Source: Lonicera japonica (Eukaryota; Streptophyta; Magnoliopsida; Dipsacales; Caprifoliaceae). Taken from it: DNA of 64,000 nucleotides. Positions 23,831 through 34,911 of the stretch are shown one piece after another. The stretch's first letter is position 1. Each line of letters begins with the position of its first letter. The stretch covers positions 10,952,501 to 11,016,500 of the forward strand of contig CM038469.1 in NCBI GenBank assembly GCA_021464415.1, in the 5' to 3' direction. Below the pieces are notes generated by a model that made no database searches, was not told the origin of the DNA, and was given only the letters and a program-made list of their open reading frames with translations. A program made the position numbers and the translations under genes.

Positions 23831-24963
23831 GGTACTAAAGAACAAAATAGTACCTTCCATTACTTTAACATCTGGTTGTTCTGACTGTGTCAATGTGTAG
23901 ACCTGACCCTGAGTTCTGCCACCACCCCGTGAGTACATAATTCCACCTCCTCGGGACCCAGTCTGATTCTGCCCATGACCCTGACCACCTGGATTGCTAG
24001 AGAAAGACTGGCCCTCGCCGCCCGTGCGATTTGAGCCCTGAAACTTTGGCCGACTATTGAAGGATTGGGAGGGTTCTTGTTGCTCTCGTCTTATGTTTGG
24101 ACATTCTTTCTTGAAGTGCCCCAACTGACCACACCCATAACAAACTCTTTCTCGAGACCCCTGGTTTTCATTCCCCGAACTCGTAGACCGACCTCTACCA
24201 TAACTTCCACTAGAGGACCAGACTCACCCTTGTACCTCTTTCCCTGACTACCATACTTTTTCCCCTCAGTACCCCTCTTCTTATCAAAAAACCTGCTGGC
24301 ATCTATCCTTTCTTGTTCAACTTTCATCGCCATCCTCACGGCTTCTGCGACACTGCCATGATTCAGGTGATACACCTTTTCTCGAATAGAAGGTTTCAAT
24401 CCCTTCAAAAACAAACGTATTTTCTCCTCTGGGTCGTTGTCTAAACTCTTATCAAATCGACTCAAACTTTCAAACTTGATTTCGTATTCTGCCACCGACT
24501 TGTTCTCTTGGATCAGGGAACGGAACTCGTCCCTCTTCAGACTGCGATGAACTGACGAAAAGTAACGTTTTAGAAATAATTGAGTAAACTGTTCCAAAGA
24601 GACAGGAGCATCCGCTCTCCTAAATACATTTCTCCACCAGATAGCAGCTTGATCAACCAGTTGGTAAGTTCCTAAATTGAGCTTCAGATCATCGGGTAAG
24701 GTCATGACTTTAAAGGCTCTCTCTATTTGATCGAGCCAGGACTCTGCCGCATCGGGACTAGACGTCCCGTTAAATGTAGGTGGGGCTAGCTTTTTGAACT
24801 TCTCTAGGGCCACCATAGCCCTATTCTCTTGGACTCTACCCTGAGGTTGCTCAATATACCCTAGCACGTTGGCCAACTCTTGGGCCATAGCACGAATTGC
24901 ATTTACCGATTCCCCGGAGGTGGAACTCCAATGGGTGGCATTGTGATTTGGTGAAGTCATCAT
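23828..24963 (-). pseudogene. Gypsy G gag with CCHC zinc knuckle
   Basis: The best start is the Met codon at 24958-24960 (MTSPNHNAT). The Gag core follows: FNGTSSPDAAESWLDQIER, WWRNVFR, FTQLFLKRYF and KSVAEYEIKFESLSRF. A one-base shift near 24150-24215 moves the knuckle into another frame. There it reads C-YG-C-GQLG-H-FKKE-C, an intact CX2CX4HX4C, followed by a Gly/Gln-rich tail. It would package element RNA if expressed. Confidence 0.88.
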
Positions 24964-25081
24964 TCTATATGAAAACAAGAAGAGAAACGTCATGACAGTC
25001 CAATATATGTTAACAAGACAGTAATCTATCACAATATGTCATAAATTTCGTCTCACAACCCAAGTAATCGCAAAACCTATA

Positions 25082-25092
25082 CTCTGATACCA
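25082..25092 (-). other. Primer binding site of gypsy element G (tRNA-Met type)
   Basis: The minus strand reads TGGTATCAGAG, complementary to initiator tRNA-Met, three bases from the 5' LTR. Confidence 0.9.
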
Positions 25093-25095
25093 AAA

Positions 25096-27459
25096 AGTAA
25101 CACCCCCGTCTTAATCTACAGGATAACACCTGTAATTAAGACCTGTATCATTACTAACCCATCTTAGTAAGACTAAGATAGGTATATAATGAAAGGAAAC
25201 AAACAAGCAACAACATGCATATCAAGGGTGCTAAACAGGGGTACTTAAACATATTATAACATTCAAGCATGCATCATATATGTATACCCAAACCATATGA
25301 ATTCTCAAAGTATATAACTCCTCGGGCTAGCCTTGGCTTCCCGAAAAAAAAATATATATACACCAAAAATGAATTGTATCAGAGTTTCTATTTCGTCCCT
25401 AATCCCGTCGCTTCTCTATCCTCATGGGACTCATGCGTACCTGTAAGGATTTAAAGAAAATAGAGGTGAGTTAATTGCTCAGTAGGGGCGAAGGACATAT
25501 GTTCAAAAATAGGTTTATAAACATATATTTCAAACCTCGTGTAATTCGATAATATCAACAAGAACCATGTTCATCAATTTACTATGCATGAACGTGCTAA
25601 TGCAGTTTACCTCCCGTGTTAACTGATTAGCATACAATAGAGAGCCTGACCTGTGAGTATATTCCAATGCCATTGAGATGTCGAATCAACAAGCCGATAC
25701 CCTGTGATCAATTGTCTCGATCCCAGATAAATATAGATAGCATAGTCCTGTGATCAATCATCCCGATCCCATATAAACATCGATAACAACAAAACCATAG
25801 TGCCTTGCCGATTTGCCTAGGTTCCCGGGCTCCACGCCGGTGGCTTATAGGCAGCCAAACATTACTCGCCCAGGGGTTTAGGGCTTTTCAACCCAAGGGC
25901 ACCGGGCCCTGCCTATTTTTCCCATCCCGGCGAGCACTATTCAATCGATACAAGATATCCATTTTCAAGGAATACAAGCTCCTCAAACCAAAATAAGAAG
26001 ATATAAGCCTTTCATGTGATAGCCAGTTGAGTCACAAGCCACAATTGCGTTCAAGAACTTGCTATAAAATCTCCGGGCCTCCAGTTGACACACCATGGAT
26101 GTAGATTATGCAATCATGCCATTAAATATGCCGTTGAAGCAATTTATGCCAAACACCCTTCAACAAATCTCAACATATTTTCCATGATGTATATCTATCA
26201 ACAACAATTTGATTCCACCAACTCTTAATATTCACACAATCATGGAATATGTGGAATGATTTCAATATTTCATATATCTCAAGTGTACATGGCATATATT
26301 GCTTCAAACCATACTCTGAAAACTTTATTAGTTACGAAACACCAAAAGAATATCTCATATAACTCAAGCAATGCTTTATATCAAGTGTAAGTGACATATC
26401 TTTCCTCAAATCGTATATTCATAACTTCATAAATCAAAAGGCACCATAATCATATTTGTAATTAAATTCTCAAACAAGTGTAAGTCAAACACTAAAATTT
26501 TTTAAAGAGTTAAACAATAATTAACAAGTTTGGAAGCAAGAAACCCCTACCTCGAGTTATCAACGAGAAAGAGGAAAAAAAGGTGAAGGTTCACGCCTTA
26601 TCCGAAGAAATCCTAGCGAAGAAGAAGATGAATAGTGGCCAGGAGGATGATTCGGAGGATTTAAAGCTTTTATATCGGATTGATGTTGAAAAATGACTAA
26701 GAACCCTTCAAAGAACACCCTCTATCTCTCTCTAGAGCCCTCAAATTGATAGGAGTGAGTTTGGGTCGAGTTTATTTTTTTTTATGGTGATAAATGGTAA
26801 GAAAATGAGGTTAAAACTCCAGAAAATTTGACACCCAGGGCTCCAAGATTGATCTTGGACCTCCCAAGATTGATCTTGGGAGCTCACAGCCAAAGATCAT
26901 GACACACAGGGCTCCAAGATTGATCTTGGGAGCTCTCAGCCAAAGCTGATTTCATAGCACTGACGACTGTTGGTATTTTGGTCATAACGTCTTGCTCGAA
27001 ACTCGGATTGAGGTGATCTTTACGTCCACGAAAAGATAATTCAAAGACCTATAACTTCCAAAGAGGAAGTTTATCCAAATTATGTATATATCATTCCCAA
27101 AAAATTGACAAAGACAGCGCTTTGCCGAAACGTTACCGAATGACCAGAATTTAACGATGGGCCTACTTTGCGCCCTGTTTTGACCCACAAAGAGTGAGAA
27201 TTAGCATTCGGTCAAAACACAAAAGTTGTAGAATGGTACAAATACTAGATAACATGCAATTGGAATCTTAATCAGATAAGTAACAAAAAAATTACGATAG
27301 CTCAAAGTTAGCCAGAATTCATAAATCGCAAAGAACCAAAACTTCCTATTTACCAACCGAAATTGATTCGGACCACCCGAATCACCAAACAATTATTCAC
27401 ATGTGTATAAAGGAGCAAATACAACATAATTAATATTAATATAAATACAGGATGTTACA
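25096..27459 (-). mobile_element. 5' LTR of gypsy element G (2364 bp)
   Basis: It starts AGTAACACCCCC (first base of TGTAACACC altered) and ends GATGTTACA. It keeps the 25585-25865 segment lost from the other LTR. Palindrome cores at 26840-26935 are ATTGAT where the partner LTR has ATCGAT, a CG-to-TG pattern. Confidence 0.92.
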
Positions 27460-28696
27460 ATGTGGATCTAGGAGAGATGATGTCTAGGGAATCATCTCCA
27501 TTGCGAACATTTTGATTTATGAGATGCATGATAATCGAGTTTAATCTTTATCTCAATTTGATTTTCTATATCATCTTTTTCATTATTTTTGCGTTTTATT
27601 GTAATATGTATTACTGTCCCCAGGAATCCGGGAATTATTGCCTAAGTAATCCAGATTACTGCCCCAGCAATCCAACAATAGAGCAAAGATGAAGAAGACC
27701 CCAGTAATTTGGGGATTACTGCCCCTTGTAATCTGGATTACTGCTCCTAGTAATCCAACAATAGAGCGAAGATGAAGAAGAATGGACGTTCTACTTTTAT
27801 TTTTTTGGAGTAATCCGGGGATTATTGGGACAGAGCAAAGATGAAGAAGAATGAATTTTTACTTTTATTTTTTTTGATTAATTCGGGGATTATTGCTCCA
27901 GTAATCCGAATTACTGTCCCTAATAATCCAACAATAGAGCGAAGATGAAGAATAATGGATGTTTTACTTTTAATTTTTTTGAGTAATCTGTGGATTACTA
28001 GCCCCAGTAATCCAAGAATAGCGTGAAGATGAATAAGAATTGATGTTTTATTGTTGTTCTCTTTGGCATTGAGTAGGTTTGCATTGGTAGTTTTGCGAAT
28101 TACTGGGCAATAATTTCCAATAATTCAGCTATAGATTGAAGATGAAGAAGAATCGGACTTCACCTTTATCTCGGTTTGATTCGTTGCTTTGGTGATTTTC
28201 GATTCAGATCTTCGCATTTTTCATGATTTTTTATTCTTCTAACTTCAATTCTGATCATCGCGAGTTCGTTTTGTGCCATGGATGATAGTCGAACTATATC
28301 CTCATCTTGGCTTGATTTTCACAAATTTCCATTCTCCATTGCTGTGGTTGATGCCGCTGCTCCGGCGCTACTGGTGGAGGAAAGAGAGAGTAAGTGGAGG
28401 AGAGAGAAAAAGTGGAGATTTTATAATGGGGAGAGATGGGAGGTTTTAGAGAGAGAAAGTGGATCTAAAAGAGTAAGTGGAAGAGAGAGAGAAAGTGGAG
28501 ATCTTGTAATGGAGAGAGATGGGAGATTTTAGAGAGAGAAAGTGAAAAAAAGAGAGAGAAAGTGGAGATCTAATAAATGGGAGGGAGATGGTAGTTTTGG
28601 CTAAGAGTTTAAAATATGTGTTAGTGGTCATTTTTTAACTGAGTAGGAGTTTGTGGACAATATTTATCTTAAAGTGTACTTATGGGTCAATGCCCC
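27460..28696. other. Right arm of the 15251-28696 element
   Basis: No gene is recognised. An 84-codon ORF at 28278-28532 is low-complexity (GAGAGAAAGTGGA repeats). A tandem array occupies the first half and a GA-rich block the second; the latter repeats sequence seen at 18190-18375. Confidence 0.5.
27615..28170. repeat. Degenerate tandem array (GATGAAGAAGAATGG units)
   Basis: Six occurrences of GAAGATGAA(G/T)AA or AAAGATGAAGAAGA start near 27686, 27769, 27837, 27940, 28023 and 28137. They alternate with CCAGTAATCC, GGGATTA and TACTTTTA(T/A)TTTTTT blocks. Unit length varies from about 68 to 114 bp. Confidence 0.8.
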
Positions 28697-28703
28697 TTAA
28701 TAA

Positions 28704-29133
28704 TTAGTAAAAAGATGCAATTGGAAAAAGAAGAAATTGAATTTTTAGAACTATATTAAAGGAGGAAAAATTGAATTACAAGAATATATTATTAAGAAGG
28801 TATTAGATTTTCCTAATAGAATAGAATATACAAAATAATTACAAGCTTTCTTATGATTGTTAAATTATGGAAGAAATTATATCCAAAATTTAATTAGTAG
28901 GACCTTTATATGGTAAATTAGGAAAAAATGGACAAAAATATTTTAATAGTGAAGATATAGCTTTAGTCCAAACAATAAAAGAAAAGAAAAGAAAATTCTA
29001 GAACCATTAAAATTACCATTAGAAAATAGTTATAAAATTATTCAAACAAACGCATCTAGTAGAGGATGGGCAGGTATATTATTACAAAGACCATCAGAAG
29101 AAAGTAGTAAGAGTCAAGAAGAAATATGTAGAT
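28704..29133 (+). pseudogene. Endogenous pararetrovirus, part 2: RT end and RNase H start
   Basis: The frame resumes from 15250. Recognisable pieces are an EEIEFL-type block, VLDFPNRIEYTK, NYGRNYIQNL, GPLYGKLG and an RNase H opening IIQTNASSRGWAGILLQR in which the expected catalytic Asp is Asn. Several stops and at least one frameshift are present. It ends at 29133 where the CACTA element begins. Confidence 0.82.
29131..29133. repeat. Target site duplication GAT of the CACTA element (left)
   Basis: GAT here and at 39399-39401 flank the CACTA termini. Three-base duplications are the rule for En/Spm elements. Confidence 0.9.
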
Positions 29134-29159
29134 CACTACACCAAAAATTGAGTTTTATG

Positions 29160-29330
29160 ACAGTAGACCTCGCTACATTTGTGACTGCTAATGACAGACA
29201 CAAATTTGTGATAGCCAATGACAGTCACAAATGTCAAATAGTGATAAAGTTTAATATTTTTGACAGTTAATGACAATCACTCAAAATATTATTACTTGTG
29301 ACAGCTGATGACTGTCATAAAAACGTTTAT
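29160..29330. repeat. Left subterminal repeats of the CACTA element
   Basis: There are many short copies, both orientations, of TTTGTGAC(T/A)G, TGACAGTC and related words. They are probable transposase-binding sites by analogy with En/Spm. Confidence 0.8.
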
Positions 29331-32300
29331 TATTTTATACAAATACATTTCCACAAACCCTAAATTGAACTCTCATCTCACTTCTATTGTAATATCACTC
29401 TCAGTCGCTTAATACTCTCAGGCATAAGACTCATCTTTCTTACATTCAATCTTACTCTCTCAAAGATTCACGTTCGTCTCACCCTCATTGGTCTCACTCT
29501 CAGTTTCAAGAAGGGGCTTAGGTTTGTCTCAATCTCAAATTAAAGAAGGAGGTTAGGGTTCTTATAATTTTCACTCTCATATCCCACTTACGCCTTTTTT
29601 TCTCACACCACCGTTGGTTCGATCTTTGCTAACTATATCATTATCTCCGATTCAGAAGTAAGCTATCTCATTTTTCTCAAATTTGATGTTTTTTAATTGA
29701 AATACCGATATGTGTTTTGCTCGAATGTTCCGTTTTGTTTGGTTGCTGAGAAAATGTAGAAAAGGAAAGGAAAATTATAGTTCTCAGATTACTATTTTGA
29801 AGGTGGATCTGTGATTTTTTTTCATTTATAGATATGTACCAAACCTAGAGTATGAAATCTAGTTGTTGTACACTGTTATGACAACCCTTTAGTTTTTTAG
29901 TAGTTTGGTTTGTTTAAATCCGAGTAATGGCTTTTAGTTATCTATTATTTTTATTAGGATATTTCATTTTAATTTATAGCACCTTCATACTGCGTACTTA
30001 GATTTTTGATTTTATACTCTTTGGTTTTGCTTTGTTCTATTAATTATTTTGTTCGAGGCAGATGAACATTTTTTGAAAATAAAGGTTTTGCATTATATGT
30101 GATGATTTATATTCCTACGAGTTGGTGCTGGTTATCGGAAGTGTGGAGACATTGAATTAAGATTAATAGAAGATCATAGTACTAGCTCAAGTATGTGTAA
30201 AGTGATTAGCGTGTTTGATAAAACGTCTACAAATTTGGGTAAAAAACAAGTATAGATTACTAGATGCTATTAAGAGAATGATATATTATAATATTTCTTC
30301 TGTTTTACAAATAAATTAACTATAATAATATTAAAAATTATTATATATAATATTAATTAGAGTATTTGATTCATCTATTTTACCATACCATAATTTTATT
30401 CATTTATTTTATTTATGTTTCATATCCTCTTGTTTTTTCAATATTTTTTCTTGTATCGTAAAACTCTTGATTGAAACAATTTATGTTTTTAAGACATTTG
30501 TAATTTCTTTAAAGCACTTCTCTATTCTCGCTATAATAATCAAACCTATTATTGATAACAAATGTAATCTAGTTGTTGCACACTGTTGTAACAACCCTTG
30601 AGTTTTTTAGTAGTTTAGTTTGTTTAAATCTGAGTAATAGTGTGCAAGTTCTTCAAAGTCATCGAGAGAAGTGGGTACCAGGCACTTCTATGGGTAAATC
30701 ATGTAACCATGGCCGGTGAATATAAACTAAGACTAATTTGAAAGGCAACCTACTTGATTCTGCAGCAAATCAAGTAACAATTCTTTTTAGGGATTTACCA
30801 AAATATTGTTTCCTCCACACTTCTATTTGTCTTTTTAATACGTAATGCATGCACTTCCTTTTCTTTATGCATGTGAAAATGAGAAATAAGAGACATTAGT
30901 TAGAAGAAAAGGGAAGATATATTTTCTTTGTGCATGTGAAAATGAGCAATGTGAAAATGGTTTAATTCATTTATCAATGTTTTCTTCTTAAATAAAATGT
31001 TAAAATCTGTTTGCTTGCAGCTTGTTAAAAATGGAGATATCTTTGGCAATTCAAAAGTAATAAGGGTTAATAAAGGATTGGGCCTTTTGCTTGAAATTCC
31101 ATCTTCTCCTATCTTAACTTTAGCTTCTGTTAGTGTAAGTATTTCCTGAAGCTTCAGTTGTAAAATCCAATGTTTATAATGGTAATTTTTTTATTTTTTT
31201 TGAAAAGACATTTGTTATTAAATACATAGTTCTATTAGCACAATAGCACAATTATTTATCTCGCGCGCTGTCTTATGAATGCAATCTTTTGTCAGAGGTG
31301 AGTATGTGATTGAAGAAATAAGGGTAATATATGTTAACAGGTGTTCTATGAGTACACATTTAGAATATATATATATATATATATATATGAGTAAGAGGCA
31401 TAAATGAATTAATGAATTAAACATGACACGAACGATTATGTAGGGCCTCGTTCTTTTAAAAAATGAATTTCTTAATACATGCTCTAAAAGCACAAGTTAA
31501 TTATACACGAAATATTGGTGTATCTGTGTAGCCTAATATTAACCTTGTACAAACAAATATATATGTAGACTTGTACTACTAGCCTTTTGTCTTTGCACAA
31601 AAATGTGTTGTTTAATCCTATTAAAAATTGTAGTTTTGAATGCAACCGTCAACATGTTATCAATGTATATTAAATATGAAACATGGTGTACTACAAGCAA
31701 CTCATCATTTGGTCAACTGCAAAAGATCACATTCTAGAGTGACAATGCAATTTACCTCCAAAATTCAATCATCACTTTTTTTCCTTTGCCAAGATCCATG
31801 GCTGTCCTAGGCTACAAGTGGTTCTAACATAATTTGAACTTTTGTAATATAGGAACGGTTCACCCACTTAAAAGTGTTGATTATGTTTGATTTGTTACAA
31901 ACTTAATGTGAAGTAACAGGCAATATTCAATACCTAAAAAAGTTTTGTCTATGAAAAAAGCTTTGCAATTTAATCCACTTTTAAGACCCATGAAACAGGA
32001 AATGTCCAATTTTTCCATTGTGGGTTGTGTACATATTCTCTGTGCATATATTGTGTTCTTTTTGTTTGTTGAACTTGTAGGGTGGTTTTGTGTGTTTTTG
32101 TTGATTCATGAGCTTTTAGTGAAAATTCAGAACCAATTGCATATTTAGATCCAGTCTATTGATAGTTTTTGTTGGGACTAAAGAATGAACTTTCATCTTG
32201 AATGATTTTCTTTTTGTGAACAATTTCTGTTTTTGAATTCACATACAATTGTTGAGATCGACTAAAACTTTAAAATTTGAATTATAGGGTCCAAAAACTA

Positions 32301-32399
32301 AGTGCCCTTTTTTTGGATGATACAGAGAGCTTCTAATGGGAAAGCACCTTCATCTTCAGCTGCACTAGTTAGTGATCTTGTTGCGAGGTGTGTAAGAAT

Positions 32400-32407
32400 T
32401 CTTATTC

Positions 32408-32463
<56 letters not shown>

Positions 32464-32465
32464 TT
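32400..32465. repeat. (TTA)n microsatellite
   Basis: About 20 consecutive ATT triplets, visible directly. Confidence 0.97.
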
Positions 32466-32569
32466 GTTATTTATAAAGCATGTACCTGAATTCTTAAACT
32501 AAGTTAATATTGGAATTTCCAAAGATTTTGACACATAGCTTGTTTTGCATATATGTATATATATCTTCA

Positions 32570-32940
32570 ACTAAAGTTTGGACAACTTTTGGACAATTTT
32601 TTGCATTTGTTTTTGGACTGTTTTATGACTTGTTTTGCAACTGGTTTTCATTAACTTTGTGGACTGTTTTTAGCATGCTTTGGAATTGTTTTTATGTAGC
32701 TCTGTAGACTGTTTTTAGCATGTTTTGGGACTATTTTTATGTAGCTCTAGAAACTATTTTTAGGAATGTTTTAAGATTTTTTTCAGCAACTTAGTGGACT
32801 GTTTTTAGGGCTGTTTTTATACTGCACTATAGAATATTTTTGGGGCATGTTTTAGGACTTTTTTTGGGAACTTGGTGGACTATTTTTAGCATGTTTTAGG
32901 TCTTATTTTAGCATGTTTTTGGACAATTTTTTGCAGCGAG
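32570..32940. repeat. Degenerate tandem repeat (TGGACTGTTTTTAGCATGTTTT)
   Basis: Words such as GGACTGTTTTTAGCATG and TAGGACTTTTTT recur about every 55-65 bp. It is AT-rich and noncoding. Confidence 0.7.
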
Positions 32941-33151
32941 GTATATTTTTTCAGGTAGTTGTATGGACTGAGCTCAAACTCAGGATTTCTCTTGAATTCG
33001 GGTGGGTTCCTTACCAATTAGGCTAGCATTTGGGGAACCACACCTAAAAGTTGCTGAAGCATGTGTAAGTTTTGAAATATTATCTTACAACTCTTTCTTA
33101 TACTTAATAGATTTAAAACCTTATTAATTTAGCATCTTATGCATTTTACAG

Positions 33152-33736
33152 CAAAGAGTTAAGGAGCTAAGCAGCCGTCATGGCTCTTCAAGCCAAGTTT
33201 CTTCGGAAGACGATGCACTAACGCAGGCTTTTGGGAAGGATTCTAGAGGAAGGACCTGCGGTGTAGGTCGAATCTGTAAAGGTAAAGGGAAGGCTATTCA
33301 GCCTATAAAGTCGAACATTGACATGGTCCTTAATAACAATCAACGCTTGGAGAAGGTGGTTTATGGCATGCAGGATACACTTACTAATTTTATATCAGCA
33401 TTTAATAACTCTCAAAAGTTATCTTTGCCGCAATTCTCTACGTCCATGCAAATTTCTCCCAAACCAACTTTTTCTTTAGCAACTATAAGTCCAACATGTA
33501 CACCACAACTAACCCGCGTTTTTATTAAGGACGCTATGTCAACCAAAGTCATTGTTAAAGGAGATGTAGTTTTAACACCTGAAGGAGAAAAAGTTCATGG
33601 GCGCAGCATTCAAGACCATGAAACCAAGCTTAGTGTTATATGTGTGGAGCATGATAAGATCAATACATGGTTATATCTAGGTTCCCAGGGGTGTGCTACA
33701 ACCATTAGGGAAGTTGTATGTGGCTTCGTGGTGTAG
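33152..33736 (+). pseudogene. TNP1-like (Ptta/En/Spm) CACTA accessory protein, last exon
   Basis: From a TTTTACAG splice acceptor (ending at 33151) a frame stays open for 195 codons to a stop at 33736. It is Ser-rich at first (SSRHGSSSQVSSEDDALTQA), then GRTCGVG, a basic KGKGKA patch, a possible short coiled stretch with VVYGMQDTL, and a conserved-looking VIVKGDVVLTPEGEKVHGR. This layout is known from the C-terminal part of plant Ptta/En/Spm proteins that bind subterminal repeats. Upstream exons were not found, so it is probably incomplete. Confidence 0.6.
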
Positions 33737-33950
33737 CCTACATGTTTCCTTGAAGAAGTATAGGTTATGTGTCATGGTGTGGCCTATATCTAGTATCCTT
33801 TTACGAACTTATGTTTAAATTTTTGGACTTGTATTAATTTTAGTAACCTTTTGTGGATTTATTTTTAAATTTGTGGGCTTGTATTAATTTAGGTTGTGTA
33901 CTTATGACTTTATACTTCTAATAATCCTCTAGTTTGGAGTAGTTATACAT

Positions 33951-34247
33951 ATGGCTTACTTGGCGTACGTGGTATTCAAAGGCATACGTCTAGGTGTATA
34001 CACTTCTTGGCATAAAACACATGCTCAGGTTAATGGCTATCGAGGAGCCATGTATCGAGGCTTTCATTCTTTCGAGCAAGCGCAACAGGCATACAATGAA
34101 TATGTAACATTAGGTGATACCTTTCTTGTGCAACAACCCTTGCATACATTGCCACCACCCGTTGACATATGGTCTAGATTCCGAATGGTTTGTTATTTGT
34201 TCATGGCATTTCATGTCGTGACAATGTTGATTAAATACTTTCACTAG
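33951..34247 (+). CDS. Viroplasmin / RNase H1 N-terminal-like ORF in the CACTA element
   Basis: Of 98 codons, residues 4-46 read as the Cauli_VI fold: YVVFKGIRLGVYTSW, then HAQVNGYRGAMYRGF and a Gln/Ala-rich helix ending AYNEY. This fold binds RNA:DNA hybrids and dsRNA in RNase H1 and caulimovirus gene VI protein. The rest shows a Pro-rich linker and a hydrophobic C-terminus (about residues 78-94) that may be a membrane segment or read-through of noncoding DNA. It lies 215 bp after the TNP1-like stop on the same strand, so it may be an exon of the same transposon gene. It could equally be a captured host or viral domain. No catalytic RNase H domain follows. Confidence 0.6.
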   Translation: MAYLAYVVFKGIRLGVYTSWHKTHAQVNGYRGAMYRGFHSFEQAQQAYNEYVTLGDTFLVQQPLHTLPPPVDIWSRFRMVCYLFMAFHVVTMLIKYFH

Positions 34248-34906
34248 TTTATATTTGTTTATTTTATTATACTTATATCTTTATTTATATAATTATTTTG
34301 CTTTATTACGAGGTTTACACGATGGGAGTGAAGCTTGGTTGCTTGTTTGGCGTAGGCGATGATGATATTTATCTATATGCGTCAACTATATCAGATGGTA
34401 TCCTCCTTTCATAGTGGAATAAATGCAACTCGAATTGTATGTGGATTTTAATTTTTTTAATTATACAGTAATTACTTTTTATTACAAAATTATATAATTT
34501 ATCCTATCAATGGCAAAGTAAAAGTTTCATATACAATTAGAGTCGTACTTTGGGATACTTCGGGATGATTCCAATACTATGATATTAGAATATTGGCGAG
34601 GCTATAAAATCTGAGCCTAGTAGTTCAATTCCTCCACAAGTTAGTTTGTAACCAAAACAGGTACAATTAGCCTTTTATAAATTACAATTTTCATCTTTCT
34701 TTGTCTTTTATAGTCTCTCTCTTTTTTTTCTTTCTTAAATGCATGACGAATTTGTTTCTATTTATAGGAGTTCTTTTATCATTTTTTATTTTAAAGAGCA
34801 TTTGGGTGGGAAACTTGGTGTACTAACTACTAGTTTCTCCATCGGCCTTGTGACATCGTCTCTAGTAAGATTTATTTCCTTCTTTCAATTCTTTGGTTTA
34901 TTTATA
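34248..34906. other. CACTA interior, no gene seen
   Basis: AT-rich DNA with no recognised feature. It ends at the AAGTA target duplication (34907-34911) of the next LTR. Confidence 0.4.
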
Positions 34907-34911
34907 AAGTA

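Larger units (their letters stand above)
18376..27459 (-). mobile_element. Ty3/gypsy element G, complete but defective (9.1 kb)
   Basis: Two LTRs (18376-20478 and 25096-27459) flank minus-strand gag, protease, RT, RNase H and integrase, in Ty3/gypsy order. Flanking 5-mers AAGTG (18371-18375) and ATGTG (27460-27464) match at four of five bases, a likely decayed target duplication. A chromodomain-like end on integrase (LWLHHGAEEATWE) suggests a chromovirus, possibly of the Tekay/Del group. It sits inside the larger 15251-28696 element. Confidence 0.92.
15251..28696. mobile_element. DNA transposon-like element with short inverted ends, nested
   Basis: The left end reads GAGGGAAAATAACCCATAAA and the right end, inverted, GGGGCATTGACCCATAAG. 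Both then share TACACTTT, with ACCCATAA in common. The flanks are TTAATAA. No transposase is recognisable, so the element is probably non-autonomous. Minus the nested Ty3/gypsy element it is about 4.4 kb. Duplication length and termini would fit a Mutator-like or hAT-like element, but I cannot decide between them. It contains an LTR fragment, a gypsy element, a GATGAAGAAGA-bearing tandem array and GAGAGAAAGTGGA-rich DNA on both sides of the gypsy insertion. Confidence 0.65.
29331..33151. other. CACTA interior, no intact gene
   Basis: A CT-rich stretch (29370-29640) looks like an old 5' leader. Farther in there is AT-rich DNA with (AT)n at about 31365-31390, a (TTA)n microsatellite at about 32400-32465 and a degenerate repeat at 32570-32940. 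Two near copies of a GTTTTTTAGTAGTTT(A/G)GTTTG segment occur near 29890 and 30600. No transposase exon is recognised. Confidence 0.5.

Noticed and set aside
28278..28532. 84-codon ORF rich in Glu, Arg and Ser
   Set aside because: It is produced by a GAGAGAAAGTGGA low-complexity repeat, not a protein-coding pattern.
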